From assembly GCF_037977055.1 (NCBI RefSeq), contig NZ_CP150274.1, positions 4,030,001 to 4,094,000 on the forward strand: a DNA stretch of 64,000 nt, written 5' to 3'. This stretch comes from Paenibacillus sp. FSL K6-1096. Its GTDB lineage: Bacteria > Bacillota > Bacilli > Paenibacillales > Paenibacillaceae. This document shows positions 1 to 8,131 of the stretch, piece by piece. The notes beneath the pieces are model-generated. The model ran no database searches, had not been told where the DNA came from, and was given only the letters and a program-made list of their open reading frames with translations. Every line of letters starts with the position of its first letter. Within the stretch, counting starts at the first letter, position 1. The translations under genes and the position numbers were made by a program.

Positions 1-2
1 AT

Positions 3-353
3 GATGGAAACGTGAGTCTGTTTGGTCCGAAGTCGGGCCGGGGAGGCCGGTTAATGTATGAAATTATGGGGCTGAAGCCGCCGGCTGCGGTTCCCGGATA
101 TATGCTGAAGGAATCCTATTACGAATTTTCATTGGAGAAGCTTTCCGAGTATATGGGGGATTATCTCATTCTGACCACAGACTCCAGCTTGGAATCGCTG
201 CAGGCAGATCCGATCTGGGGGTCGCTCGGCCCTATTGCCAACAATCGGGTGTTTATTTGGACGGAGAATCAATCCTGGTATCGTGACCCGATCGCTGTGA
301 AGAGACAAATCAAAGAACTGACCGACTGGATCATCGAGGTAGCTGGCCGGTAA
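3..353 (+). CDS. Iron-siderophore ABC transporter substrate-binding protein, C-terminal fragment
   Basis: The open frame runs in from the window edge, so only about the last 116 residues are present. The pattern fits the C-terminal lobe of type III (FecB/FhuD/BtuF-like) periplasmic binding proteins. These are lipid-anchored outside the membrane in Gram-positives and hand ferric siderophores to a permease. The stretch with GLKPP, then LILTTDSS, then VFIWTENQSWYRDP and a final amphipathic helix (AVKRQIKELTDWI) is the usual ending of this family. An in-frame ATG at 54 is internal. The ligand cannot be told from the tail. A Fur box near the other end of the window shows that iron control operates here, but it is far from this gene. 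Confidence 0.72.
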   Translation, partial: DGNVSLFGPKSGRGGRLMYEIMGLKPPAAVPGYMLKESYYEFSLEKLSEYMGDYLILTTDSSLESLQADPIWGSLGPIANNRVFIWTENQSWYRDPIAVKRQIKELTDWIIEVAGR

Positions 354-402
354 TAGATTCAAGGTTGGGTTGATACAAGCTACGCTGGGAGGGAGCAGTA
401 CG

Positions 403-939
403 ATGTTTCTATATCATTATTATGATGCATCCGTAGGTCCGTTTGTCAGCATATCCGATTTGCCAGCCGATCAGGCGAAGGCCGTGCTGGAGACGATCAA
501 GCAGACCAAGCCCAAGGCACAGAGCGCCCAAAGACACGATAAGTATGTGGAATATCGGCGGAACTGCGAGAGCATCATCCGGGCAGAGTTTATTAAAAAG
601 GGCGGTCTGGTCCGCCGCTCCTCCCCGCATTACATGGTGGTGGAACACAGTCCTTGGCTGAGCACTTGGTATGAGAACAGCGCCTGTCTCAAGATTCCGA
701 TTGAAGAGTTCGATGTGAATACCGTCTCCTTCACCTATGGAGATTCCATGCCGACCTTCAGTCCGGCGGTTAACGACGGCAAAGAGTACCGGCATACCCT
801 ATATACCTATAAGGAGATCGTCGACATCATCGCCAAATACGGCCTGCCGCAGCACTGGAACAACGACGGAACGCACGGCCCTGAGCGTTATATCGAAGCG
901 CATATCTGGAGTGATGAGACGGCCCGCCGGTATCGGTGA
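403..939 (+). CDS. Hypothetical protein, 178 aa
   Basis: I do not recognise the family. The start is set at the ATG at 403 because GGGAGGGAG (387-395) lies 8 bases upstream. An in-frame TTG at 370 has no ribosome site. The protein is soluble, with no signal peptide or membrane segment. It has aromatic-rich ends (FLYHYYD near the start) and a C-terminal part with YKEIVDIIAKYGLPQHWNNDG and a histidine-rich HGPERYIEAHIW segment. It reads in the same direction as the iron-binding-protein tail, with a 49-bp gap and no terminator seen, so it could be co-transcribed. Its stop is 40 bp from the converging nuclease remnant. Coding is likely; function is open. Confidence 0.7.
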   Translation: MFLYHYYDASVGPFVSISDLPADQAKAVLETIKQTKPKAQSAQRHDKYVEYRRNCESIIRAEFIKKGGLVRRSSPHYMVVEHSPWLSTWYENSACLKIPIEEFDVNTVSFTYGDSMPTFSPAVNDGKEYRHTLYTYKEIVDIIAKYGLPQHWNNDGTHGPERYIEAHIWSDETARRYR

Positions 940-979
940 AAAGAAGAGTCAGCCCACATTGGACTGACTCTTTTGCATG

Positions 980-1528
980 CTACTTCGTCTTGTTTTGGAG
1001 TGCGGTAATCTCAGCCTCAGACAGCCCGGAGGCCTTCACTATAATCGCAGTATCTACACCATGCTTGAGAAGCTCCAGCGCCATCTGAATTGCTTTTCTC
1101 CTCTCCCCTTCAGCTAGGGCTCCTTCAATCATCGAAGCTTCATCATGCAGATACTTCTGCCTGTCCTCATACAACCGGCGGGCCTCCGCATCCTGACTAA
1201 GAAACTCCAGCGTGTCCATCGCTTTTTTCAGTACAGGTTCATTCATCGTCAGCACCTCCCAATTGGATTTATCTGCACCCTTTAAAAAGAGCAGCCAGTT
1301 GATCAATCCGCCACCCTCCAACGGAGTCGCATGCTCGCTTAGTTTGGGCAGCTCAAGAAAGTGTAGTTCCATGTCATCGATGAGGGGGATTCCACTTCTG
1401 TCTTCACGAAGATGGAATACGTTATGGTATTGACTGTTGGGAAGAAATGAGTAATTGAGTATGTTGATGGTAACACATTTCTTCAACATTTTATAAGATT
1501 GGCCCTCTTGAAGTTGTCCCAGCCGTTT
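980..1528 (-). pseudogene. Decayed Rpn/PD-(D/E)XK family nuclease (transposase-like) remnant
   Basis: The readable part begins LKKCVTINILNYSFLP and continues with FHLREDRSG, a LHFLELPKL segment and a C-terminal ALAEGERRKAIQMALELL helix. These are hallmarks of the Rpn (recombination-promoting nuclease, PDDEXK_2) family. Homology-like sequence continues upstream of the first ATG (1489) in the same frame as LGQLQEGQSYK. It meets an in-frame TAA at 1529-1531, and the N-terminal nuclease core, including the catalytic D and (D/E)XK residues, is missing. Intact members are about 280-300 residues; about 183 codons remain here. A truncated 169-residue product could still be made from 1489, but it should lack catalysis. 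It lies next to AT-rich DNA, consistent with a mobile past. Confidence 0.75.
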
Positions 1529-1677
1529 TTAATAGTTACCGGCGAACCGAACAACATGATATTTTTAATACCTTTTTCATAGAGTATGAAATAATATATT
1601 TTATAACATATGGGATTTTATATCATAAATTAATCTTTATCTCAAAATTATATTTCTCTCGAAATGCTAGTGAAGAG

Positions 1678-4600
1678 TTGCTTAATTATGCAATGAGTTT
1701 CGCAATAACTGAAGGGATGAACAGTTTGACTAACCCGAATCAGAGCCGCTCTCTTGAAGAGAGATCAAATCCTATCCAAAAGTTATTTTTCACGTGGACA
1801 CGTTCGTTTACTAGGCAAGCTATTCGTAAGGATCAGCCGCTAAGTGCCATCCAAGAATCCATTCTGACTATTCCCTCCACATATGGAATCGGCCAGTTTC
1901 AAGAAGAATCAGCATCCGTACGCAGATCCAAAAAAGTGATGCCGCTGGTTATTCATATCGTACGCCAATTAAAGTCCTCTTTCCTGGCCTATGCACTACT
2001 TTCGTTTGTGACCCTGGCCCTGCAATTCTCTATCCCTTACTTGTTCCCGGATATCCTTCGCGCCATTATTAACGATAGCTCACAGCCTCACGGGGCAACA
2101 CTGGGAGCGATCTTCCTGTTTGTCGCCATTCAGATGGTTAAGGTAATCTCCAATTCTCAATTTTTGCATTTTCGCTGGAAGTTAATTACGTCCATTGAAT
2201 TCAATTACCGGAACATTCTGTTTAAGAACATTTTGCGAAAAAAAGAATCCGCTCAGCGTGCAGGGCAGCTGATAGATTTGTACGGAAACCAAATTAGCTG
2301 GTTCAGAGGCATAGTTTGGTTTATAGACGGCATAAGCAGCGCGCTCGGGATTCTATTCGGTGTTGCACTCCTGGTAATGTATTTAGGCGCCGGGGGCCTT
2401 ATGGGGTGTGTTTTGCTATTCGCAGCACCTATGTTTTCGAGGCTGCTTCATCAACTGAATCGGGTGGATGCTGAGCTTAGCCAGGCAAACAGTAAGCGGT
2501 TATTTGAAATCAATGAGTACCTTAATAAATATAGAGAAGCTAAACAAATGAACTTCACCAATTTCTTCATTCGCAAGATTAATAAAGCAAGATCGCGCCA
2601 ATCGGAAATTTTACATAAAAAAAGTAAGATTCAAATTCTGCTAACTCTAATCAACTATTCTCTGGTTCCGTTGACGGCCATGATATGTATTGGTTTCTCC
2701 TCTTTAATGGGCTATCCGCTAAGTGTTGAGAAAACCATGGCATCTTTTATTGTGTTTGGCCTGCTGGATCGGTGTATCAACGATTTCCTGGTCAGCATCA
2801 ACACCGTCAGACAAGGGCTAAAGGCTGCCTCACTTGTAAAGGAATATGTTAGCCTGGATGAAGAAGGGGAGGAAAGCAGAGGGACTGTAGAAAAGGCAGG
2901 GACCATCTCATTGCAGAAAGCAACATATAGCATACCCAATGATCCTGGCCAGATTCTCCTCACAGATATAGATCTAACGGTCACTCCAGGACAACTGGTT
3001 ATCATTGTGGGTGAAACGGGGTCCGGAAAAACGAACCTGCTGCGGGCGATTGCCGGATATCTGGAATGCGTTCAAGAAGATCAATCTACGGAGCTGCGCT
3101 GTGAGGAGGTCATGGATCATTCACCTTTATTCCCGGTAAGTATTAGAGATAATATCATCCTTGACAAGCCTTATGAGGAAGAGCGTTATCGTCAGATCAT
3201 TCATTTATGTGAGTTAAGCAAGGATTTGGACCAATGGGCAAGCGGAGATTCCACTGTTATCAACACAGATATGGTCAATCTATCAGGGGGACAGAAAAAA
3301 AGAATTTTGCTGGCCCGCGCCGCATATCAGAATGCTAAGACCGTATTGCTGGATCAAATTTTGAATTCTTTGGATGCAAAGGTACGAAAGAGAGTACTTA
3401 AACATTTGATTCTGGATTATTGGAGGAATACAACAAGAATTATGGTGGCTGCCACTATTGATCAGGAATTGTTCGAACGGGCAGACCAAGTGATTGTAAT
3501 GAAACAAGGCCAAATCAAGGATACTTTTAAAAAGAATGCATTCGATTATAATACACTTCGTGACTTTCTTCCTGATGAAAAAGTAATTCAAATGAATAAT
3601 GAAAGTATCACAAAGGAATTGCCAGAAGAGCAGAACTTGAAGAGGGGAGAGTCGGACCCTGAAGAACAGGAGAAGATTAAGCAAACTAGTCTTAGAGTGC
3701 TGAAGCATTACTTTTTAGCACTAGGAAGCAGACCGCTGCTGGTTCTTTTTATAGCTTTATTTATATTAGCGCAGATAATCGATGCTGCCTCTATCTATAT
3801 TGTACCGCGGTTCGGTGGAAATACGGCAAACCCGATGTTATTCGCCTCTATTTATTTTGGCATAGGCCTATTGCTGGTTATTACCAATGTTGTGCGTATC
3901 AGCATCATCTACTTGGGGAATGTAAAAGCCGGTGAAGCCCTTCATCAGCAATTGTTACAACGGGTATCAAAACTCAGCTTTCTGCAGTTCAGTAAACAAC
4001 AGAACGGCGCATTATCCGCGCGTTTTTCCAATGATATGAAGGTTATCGATATGGATATGAGCGGGTACACCAGCAATCTGCTGGAATCGTTTTTCAAAAT
4101 TATTGCCGCAGCAATTCTAATTGCTTACTCGGATCTCTATATGGTGCTGGTGCTTGGTGTGTTCCTGATATTTTTTAATAAAATTCAGAAGGAAGTTCGG
4201 ATCACAGGCAAAATTACATCCAGGTTAGCTAATGAAGCACACGAGCCCTGCCTCGCTGTTCTTAAATCTGTGGCCGCAGATTCTAATTATGTAAGGAAGC
4301 AAAGCCTGCAAACTTATTTTACGAATATCTGGGAAGGGAAGATTACAGACGCATTAAATGCAGAGTATACAAGACAGTCAGTGAATAGACTTTATCTGTT
4401 CTGGATAGAGGTAGCAGGGTATTTTACATTTTCTGTTTTCTTGATCCTTATGAGCTTGAGGGGCTTCTCGGGAGACTCCGTTATCATCTATGTGACTTTA
4501 ACCTATACCTTAACGGCATTTTCCAATTTTGAAGTGTTGCTCAGAGATCTTCGTCATATGGAGATTGGGACGAATTCCCTTGAAAGAATTTTGGGGCTTG

Positions 4601-5301
4601 AGGGCGGGAAATCCCCGGTAAGCGCAACGAAGGCTACACCTACAGTTATGAATACAGCAGGCGGTCTGACAATCAGGAATTTGAGCGCCAAATATAGTGA
4701 CTCAATACCAGTCATCTCCGGATTGACATTAAAACTTGAGCCCACTGAAAACCTGCTGGTCAAAGGAAGAACGGGAAGCGGTAAATCTACGTTATTCTAC
4801 TGCCTGACCCGATTTATGGAGTATGAAGGTGAGATTCTGCTCGGAGACACTAATGTTAAGTCTATTCCAGATCATCTGCTGATGAAAAAAATAGTCACCC
4901 TGCCGCAGCGTCCGGTGCTTTACCACGGAACGCTAAGAGATAATTTGGACCCCGAGCAGGAATGTACGGATCAGGAGATATGGTCAGTGCTTGAAAAGTT
5001 AAACCTTAGAGGGAGAGTAAGCTCACTTCAACAAGAAATTGATGAAGATCAGGGGAGCTTCAGCCAGGGTGAAAAGCAACTTCTTAATTTGGGAAGATGT
5101 CTGCTGCTCAAGCCGGAATTGTTATTAATTGATGAAGCAACTACTGATATTTATGGAGCACAAGAATCAGATTTATACAGACTGATAAGCAGGGAATTGC
5201 CGAATACGATGGTGATTGGCATTTCACACAAAGAGACCCAGTCTAGCTTTTATCATAACATTCTGGATATGGAAGAGATGAAACTCCAAAAAATACGATA
5301 A
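1678..5301 (+). CDS. Full-length ABC exporter, ABCC/MRP-like, TMD-NBD-TMD-NBD
   Basis: A single 1207-residue chain holds two transmembrane halves and two ATPase domains. NBD1 has Walker A GETGSGKT (about 445-452) and signature LSGGQ. Its Walker B reads TVLLDQ, so the catalytic glutamate is glutamine, and the switch histidine is lost (RIMVAAT). NBD2 has Walker A GRTGSGKS (about 1030-1037), signature FSQGE, LLLIDEAT and a histidine in GISHKE. The NLDPEQ...IWSVLEKL stretch and the SARFSNDMKVIDMDM segment resemble eukaryotic ABCC/MRP proteins. One ATP site should be degenerate and the other canonical. Bacterial exporters are usually half-transporters, so this layout is uncommon. The substrate is unknown. 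Start choices are TTG 1678, ATG 1693 and ATG 1717. The gene is more AT-rich than its neighbours, suggesting acquisition. Confidence 0.88.
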   Translation: MLNYAMSFAITEGMNSLTNPNQSRSLEERSNPIQKLFFTWTRSFTRQAIRKDQPLSAIQESILTIPSTYGIGQFQEESASVRRSKKVMPLVIHIVRQLKSSFLAYALLSFVTLALQFSIPYLFPDILRAIINDSSQPHGATLGAIFLFVAIQMVKVISNSQFLHFRWKLITSIEFNYRNILFKNILRKKESAQRAGQLIDLYGNQISWFRGIVWFIDGISSALGILFGVALLVMYLGAGGLMGCVLLFAAPMFSRLLHQLNRVDAELSQANSKRLFEINEYLNKYREAKQMNFTNFFIRKINKARSRQSEILHKKSKIQILLTLINYSLVPLTAMICIGFSSLMGYPLSVEKTMASFIVFGLLDRCINDFLVSINTVRQGLKAASLVKEYVSLDEEGEESRGTVEKAGTISLQKATYSIPNDPGQILLTDIDLTVTPGQLVIIVGETGSGKTNLLRAIAGYLECVQEDQSTELRCEEVMDHSPLFPVSIRDNIILDKPYEEERYRQIIHLCELSKDLDQWASGDSTVINTDMVNLSGGQKKRILLARAAYQNAKTVLLDQILNSLDAKVRKRVLKHLILDYWRNTTRIMVAATIDQELFERADQVIVMKQGQIKDTFKKNAFDYNTLRDFLPDEKVIQMNNESITKELPEEQNLKRGESDPEEQEKIKQTSLRVLKHYFLALGSRPLLVLFIALFILAQIIDAASIYIVPRFGGNTANPMLFASIYFGIGLLLVITNVVRISIIYLGNVKAGEALHQQLLQRVSKLSFLQFSKQQNGALSARFSNDMKVIDMDMSGYTSNLLESFFKIIAAAILIAYSDLYMVLVLGVFLIFFNKIQKEVRITGKITSRLANEAHEPCLAVLKSVAADSNYVRKQSLQTYFTNIWEGKITDALNAEYTRQSVNRLYLFWIEVAGYFTFSVFLILMSLRGFSGDSVIIYVTLTYTLTAFSNFEVLLRDLRHMEIGTNSLERILGLEGGKSPVSATKATPTVMNTAGGLTIRNLSAKYSDSIPVISGLTLKLEPTENLLVKGRTGSGKSTLFYCLTRFMEYEGEILLGDTNVKSIPDHLLMKKIVTLPQRPVLYHGTLRDNLDPEQECTDQEIWSVLEKLNLRGRVSSLQQEIDEDQGSFSQGEKQLLNLGRCLLLKPELLLIDEATTDIYGAQESDLYRLISRELPNTMVIGISHKETQSSFYHNILDMEEMKLQKIR

Positions 5302-5332
5302 GGGTCTCTATGAATTAGATGCAGGGAAACTG

Positions 5333-5728
5333 CTAAACAGCCTTGCCGTATCCCGTCATTACGGTTCGCAGGAAAAACAAAGGATAAACTAATAAATATA
5401 GATTAAATCCCCACCAGTAAATATCAAAATCATGGGCGAATGCCCAGAAGGCAATGGCTTGAAGGCCGGAGCAGAAGGTGAGGACGAGTGAGATTAGCGC
5501 CCAGGCCCTCCAGGAAGGCAGCTGTTTCCGGTATAAATACAAGCTGCTTAGGCCAGTAATGGAGATCAAGATATCCAGAGGGAAAAAGGACCAGTTCCAA
5601 TGAACCATGATCGGATTGTTGTAATCTTTGAACGCCATCGACTCTGGGATGATATGAAAGTAAGTAATGATCCAATACAGGATGAAACCGATATCTGTGA
5701 CAAGGAAAAAAGGTTTTAGCAGCTTCAT
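5333..5728 (-). CDS. DUF5360 (YvaD-like) membrane protein
   Basis: This 131-residue protein has about four hydrophobic segments, beginning KPFFLVTDIGFILYWIITYFH. It has aromatic- and proline-containing loops (DYNNPIMVHWNWSFFPLDILIS) and a WWGFNLYLLVYPLFF C-terminal helix. This matches the small integral membrane family of Bacillus subtilis YvaD, whose function is not known. The ATG at 5728 is preferred because GAGGG lies just upstream on the same strand; a TTG at 5740 also reads in frame. The gene converges on the ABC exporter with a 31-bp gap. Family assignment is from memory of the sequence pattern. Confidence 0.72.
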   Translation of the reverse strand: MKLLKPFFLVTDIGFILYWIITYFHIIPESMAFKDYNNPIMVHWNWSFFPLDILISITGLSSLYLYRKQLPSWRAWALISLVLTFCSGLQAIAFWAFAHDFDIYWWGFNLYLLVYPLFFLRTVMTGYGKAV

Positions 5729-5904
5729 AGGCCCTCGCAAAGTTAATTAGTATGATTATGTAAAATTATACAGTGAAAATAGTTTTTTGCAACCCAGAGT
5801 TGCAGAAGGCGTCCCGGTTTGTTCAACTTACATTCGATTTCCGTTTCAGCCCCTCTATGCTACTATTGGCTTGGTTGAGTAATGGTAGGGGAGGGGAATT
5901 TCTA

Positions 5905-6414
5905 GTGATAGACAATGGCAGAGCCGCCAGAAATATATTGAATTTAAGGAAGGAGCTATCCCTGACACAAACAGAGCTGGCCAGCTTATTAGGCGTAAGC
6001 CATCAAGCGGTCTCCAAGTGGGAGCAGGGGGACTGTCTGCCGGATATCGCGGTACTACTGAAGCTTGGACAGGTCTCAGGGAAGTCGGTGGAGGAGCTTC
6101 TGTTAGGGGAGAGCATCAGCGGCGGTTCAGCTTCTGAGAGAACTAGCCCTTCCAGCGAGCTGCCGGATAAGGTCTGGACAGAGGCCTTAGAACGCATCCA
6201 AGGCCGCATCTCGCCACCCAGCTTCAACACCTGGTTCAAGGGCACGAAGGGGAGGCTTGTGGAGGAGAGCTACTGTATCTACAGCCCGAGCCGCTTTGCT
6301 GCAGAGTGGTTATATCAACGGTATTCGGACTTAATTGTACCAATTCTCGAAGACGTAACGGGCACATCCGGCCTTAAGGTCGAGTTCTGCTCTACGGGAG
6401 CATGGGACCAATAG
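5905..6414 (+). CDS. XRE-type HTH regulator fused to a DnaA N-terminal-like domain
   Basis: Translation is assigned to the GTG at 5905, which has GGGGAGGGG (5888-5896) 8 bases upstream. An open frame extends further 5' without a ribosome site. The 169-residue product has an N-terminal Cro/C1-type helix-turn-helix (about 6-60, with LTQTELASLLGVSHQAVSKWEQG). After a serine-rich linker comes a C-terminal module (about 90-165) reading KVWTEALERIQGRISPPSFNTWF, then FAAEWLYQRYSDLI. That second part closely resembles DnaA domain I, the protein-interaction domain at the N-terminus of the replication initiator. The AAA+ and DNA-binding domains of DnaA are absent. It may bind DNA through the HTH and contact DnaA-domain-I partners. 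The biological role is inference. Confidence 0.8.
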   Translation: MIDNGRAARNILNLRKELSLTQTELASLLGVSHQAVSKWEQGDCLPDIAVLLKLGQVSGKSVEELLLGESISGGSASERTSPSSELPDKVWTEALERIQGRISPPSFNTWFKGTKGRLVEESYCIYSPSRFAAEWLYQRYSDLIVPILEDVTGTSGLKVEFCSTGAWDQ

Positions 6415-6458
6415 ATCTGCAAGTTATCTTAAATCAGCGCGGCGAGTGAATCCGTGCC

Positions 6459-6690
6459 AAATGTAATCGAAAAATCGAATACATTAGGCTGGGAGAAGGC
6501 GCGCGGGCCAAATGTAATCGAAAAACCGAACACATTGGGCTGGGAGAAGGCGCGCGGACCAAATGTAATCGAAAAATCGAACACATTGGGCCGGAAGAAG
6601 GCGCGCGGACCAAATGTAATCGAAAAACCGAACACATTGGGCCGGAAGAAGGCGCGCGGGCCGAATGTAATCGAAAAACCGAACACATTC
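6459..6690. repeat. Hairpin repeat array A: five units, exact 51-bp period
   Basis: Five copies of a short imperfect inverted repeat start at 6462, 6513, 6564, 6615 and 6666, each 51 bp apart. Each has left arm TGTAATCG, a 6-base loop AAAAAC or AAAAAT, and right arm CGAACACA or CGAATACA. A G/C-rich spacer containing GAAGGCGCGCGG separates them. The array fills the gap between converging genes, just upstream of a terminator. The period is a multiple of three, so it leaves open frames on both strands, which I regard as artefacts. Related units occur at arrays B and C. Confidence 0.93.
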
Positions 6691-6744
6691 GCATTATACC
6701 GGCGCAGAGGCAACAGGCCAGACGAGCAACTTAATAGCGCACAT

Positions 6745-6792
6745 TAAAAAAGCTGTCCCGCCGCAGAATTCTGCATGTGAGACAGCTTTTTT
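6745..6792. terminator. Bidirectional rho-independent terminator
   Basis: The stem AAAAAAGCTGTC pairs with GACAGCTTTTTT across a 24-base loop, giving a T tract on either strand. It lies between the converging HTH-DnaA-like gene plus array A on one side and the small secreted protein gene on the other. Confidence 0.85.
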
Positions 6793-6837
6793 CATATCCA
6801 GCCGATTGGATGATCTCTTTACGTCAACCGAATTCGC

Positions 6838-7248
6838 TCACCCGAACGAAGTCAGCACACTCTGCGCCACAATCTCTCTAAGCTCGGCCTTTTGTGCGGT
6901 GAATTGCTGCGGGGTGATGCTGCCGCTGGCGAGTCTGGCTTCGAGCTGCTGCGTCAGCTGCTTGACCTGCAGGTTAATGACCTGCGTGACATTGCCGCCG
7001 TTCTCTTCTGCGATCGCTTGCAGGGATTTGCCTTCATACAATTCGTCGTACAGCTCTTCATCGGAGGAGGTGTTCAGGTTCAGGGCATCCAGCAGCTCAT
7101 CGGTATCGGCCACGTCTGAGGTGGACCATTTCGCTACAGGCAGGGTATGTAAAGCCGGCTTGCCCCAGGCCGTTCCTCCGAACGACATCGCGACAACCAT
7201 CGTTCCGACGATCACGACACGCTGAATATTGATATGTTTTATATGCAT
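6838..7248 (-). CDS. Small secreted hypothetical protein, 136 aa
   Basis: The N-terminus is a clear signal peptide: charged HIKHINIQR, then hydrophobic VVIVGTMVVAMSF, then small residues before a likely cut near GTAWGK. The mature part is acidic and helical. It holds a SSDEELYDELYEGKSLQAIAEENGG segment, which looks like a small helical module, followed by a glutamine-rich helix (QVINLQVKQLTQQLEARL) and a PQQFTAQKAEL motif. The helices suggest an extracytoplasmic binding protein. It is transcribed away from the two-component operon starting at 7439, with a 190-bp shared upstream region, so it may be a target of that system. I recognise no named family. Confidence 0.75.
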   Translation of the reverse strand: MHIKHINIQRVVIVGTMVVAMSFGGTAWGKPALHTLPVAKWSTSDVADTDELLDALNLNTSSDEELYDELYEGKSLQAIAEENGGNVTQVINLQVKQLTQQLEARLASGSITPQQFTAQKAELREIVAQSVLTSFG

Positions 7249-7354
7249 TGTTGTTATCCTCTTTTCGCGTTAAGGTTATATTGTTAAGGCTTACGATTTA
7301 CGGCGGCTAGTGAACTTTAGCTATCTACAGTTTAACCAATAATACTGAAATGAA

Positions 7355-7384
7355 GCTTAAGTCTTCTTAAAGATAACCTAAAGC
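7355..7384 (+). promoter_or_regulatory. Direct repeats resembling an OmpR-family response-regulator site
   Basis: CTTAAG (7356), CTTAAAG (7366) and CCTAAAG (7377) recur at 10- and 11-bp steps. That spacing is typical of tandem binding by winged-helix response regulators. They sit 55-84 bp upstream of the regulator gene at 7439, so autoregulation is plausible. The divergent secreted-protein gene could share the site. Confidence 0.5.
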
Positions 7385-7438
7385 TTGGGCCGACCCCTGG
7401 TTTCACCGGACAAGCACACACGGAAGGATGAGTCATCT

Positions 7439-8131
7439 ATGAGAAAAATACTGGTCGTCGACGACGAGCCGGCCATTGTGAGTGCGATTGCCTACGCGCT
7501 GCGGCGGGAAGGCTATGAGGTCGATACCGCCGGTGACGGCGAGGAAGCGCTGGGTAAGGTGAATACCTTCCGCCCGAATGTGCTGGTGCTGGATGTCATG
7601 ATGCCGAAGCTGAGCGGATATGATGTCTGCCGCAAGCTGGAGGACCGGGATGATCTCGGCATTATTCTGCTGACGGTTAAGAACGATATTGTTGATAAAA
7701 TTGTCGGTCTGGAGCTGGGCGCAGACGATTATATGACCAAGCCGTTCGAGATCCGTGAGCTGCTCGCCCGGGTCAAAGCGCTGCTGCGCCGGCTGGAGAA
7801 GAACACGCCGGAGGCCCGCAGCGAGCGGCTGGAATACGGCCTCCTGCAGGTGTACCCGGACCGCCGCAGCGCCGAGCTTAGCGGGGAGCCGCTGGAGCTG
7901 ACCCCGAAGGAGTTCGACCTGCTGCATCTGCTGCTCTCGCATCCGCAGCGGGTCTATATGCGCGAGGAGCTGCTGGAGCAGGTGTGGGATATGGACTACG
8001 CCGGAGGGACGCGCACCGTGGACATCCATATCCAGCGTCTGCGCAAAAAGCTGGGCGAGCCCTACCAGAATATCCTGCAAACCGTCTACGGTGTCGGCTA
8101 TAAGGCTGTGCCGGCCGGGAGCTACCCATGA
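7439..8131 (+). CDS. OmpR/PhoB-family response regulator
   Basis: This 230-residue cytoplasmic regulator has an N-terminal receiver domain starting RKILVVDDEPAI, with acidic pocket residues DDE. The phospho-acceptor is D52 in VLVLDVMMPK and the conserved lysine is in MTKPFE. The C-terminal half is a winged-helix DNA-binding domain (LTPKEFDLLHLLLSHP ... VDIHIQRLRKKL ... TVYGVGYK). The ATG at 7439 is preferred because GGAAGGA lies 10 bases upstream; a longer in-frame start lacks a ribosome site. Its stop overlaps the kinase start by four bases (ATGA), so the two are translationally coupled. The kinase is the obvious phosphodonor. Stimulus and regulon are not visible. Confidence 0.95.
   Translation: MRKILVVDDEPAIVSAIAYALRREGYEVDTAGDGEEALGKVNTFRPNVLVLDVMMPKLSGYDVCRKLEDRDDLGIILLTVKNDIVDKIVGLELGADDYMTKPFEIRELLARVKALLRRLEKNTPEARSERLEYGLLQVYPDRRSAELSGEPLELTPKEFDLLHLLLSHPQRVYMREELLEQVWDMDYAGGTRTVDIHIQRLRKKLGEPYQNILQTVYGVGYKAVPAGSYP

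Noticed and set aside
6454-6747. Open frames through repeat array A giving 17-residue peptide repeats (NVIEKPNTLGWEKARGP-like)
   Set aside because: The 51-bp period is a multiple of three, so several frames on both strands stay open. There is no ribosome site, and equivalent frames break in array C, where spacing is 52 bp.
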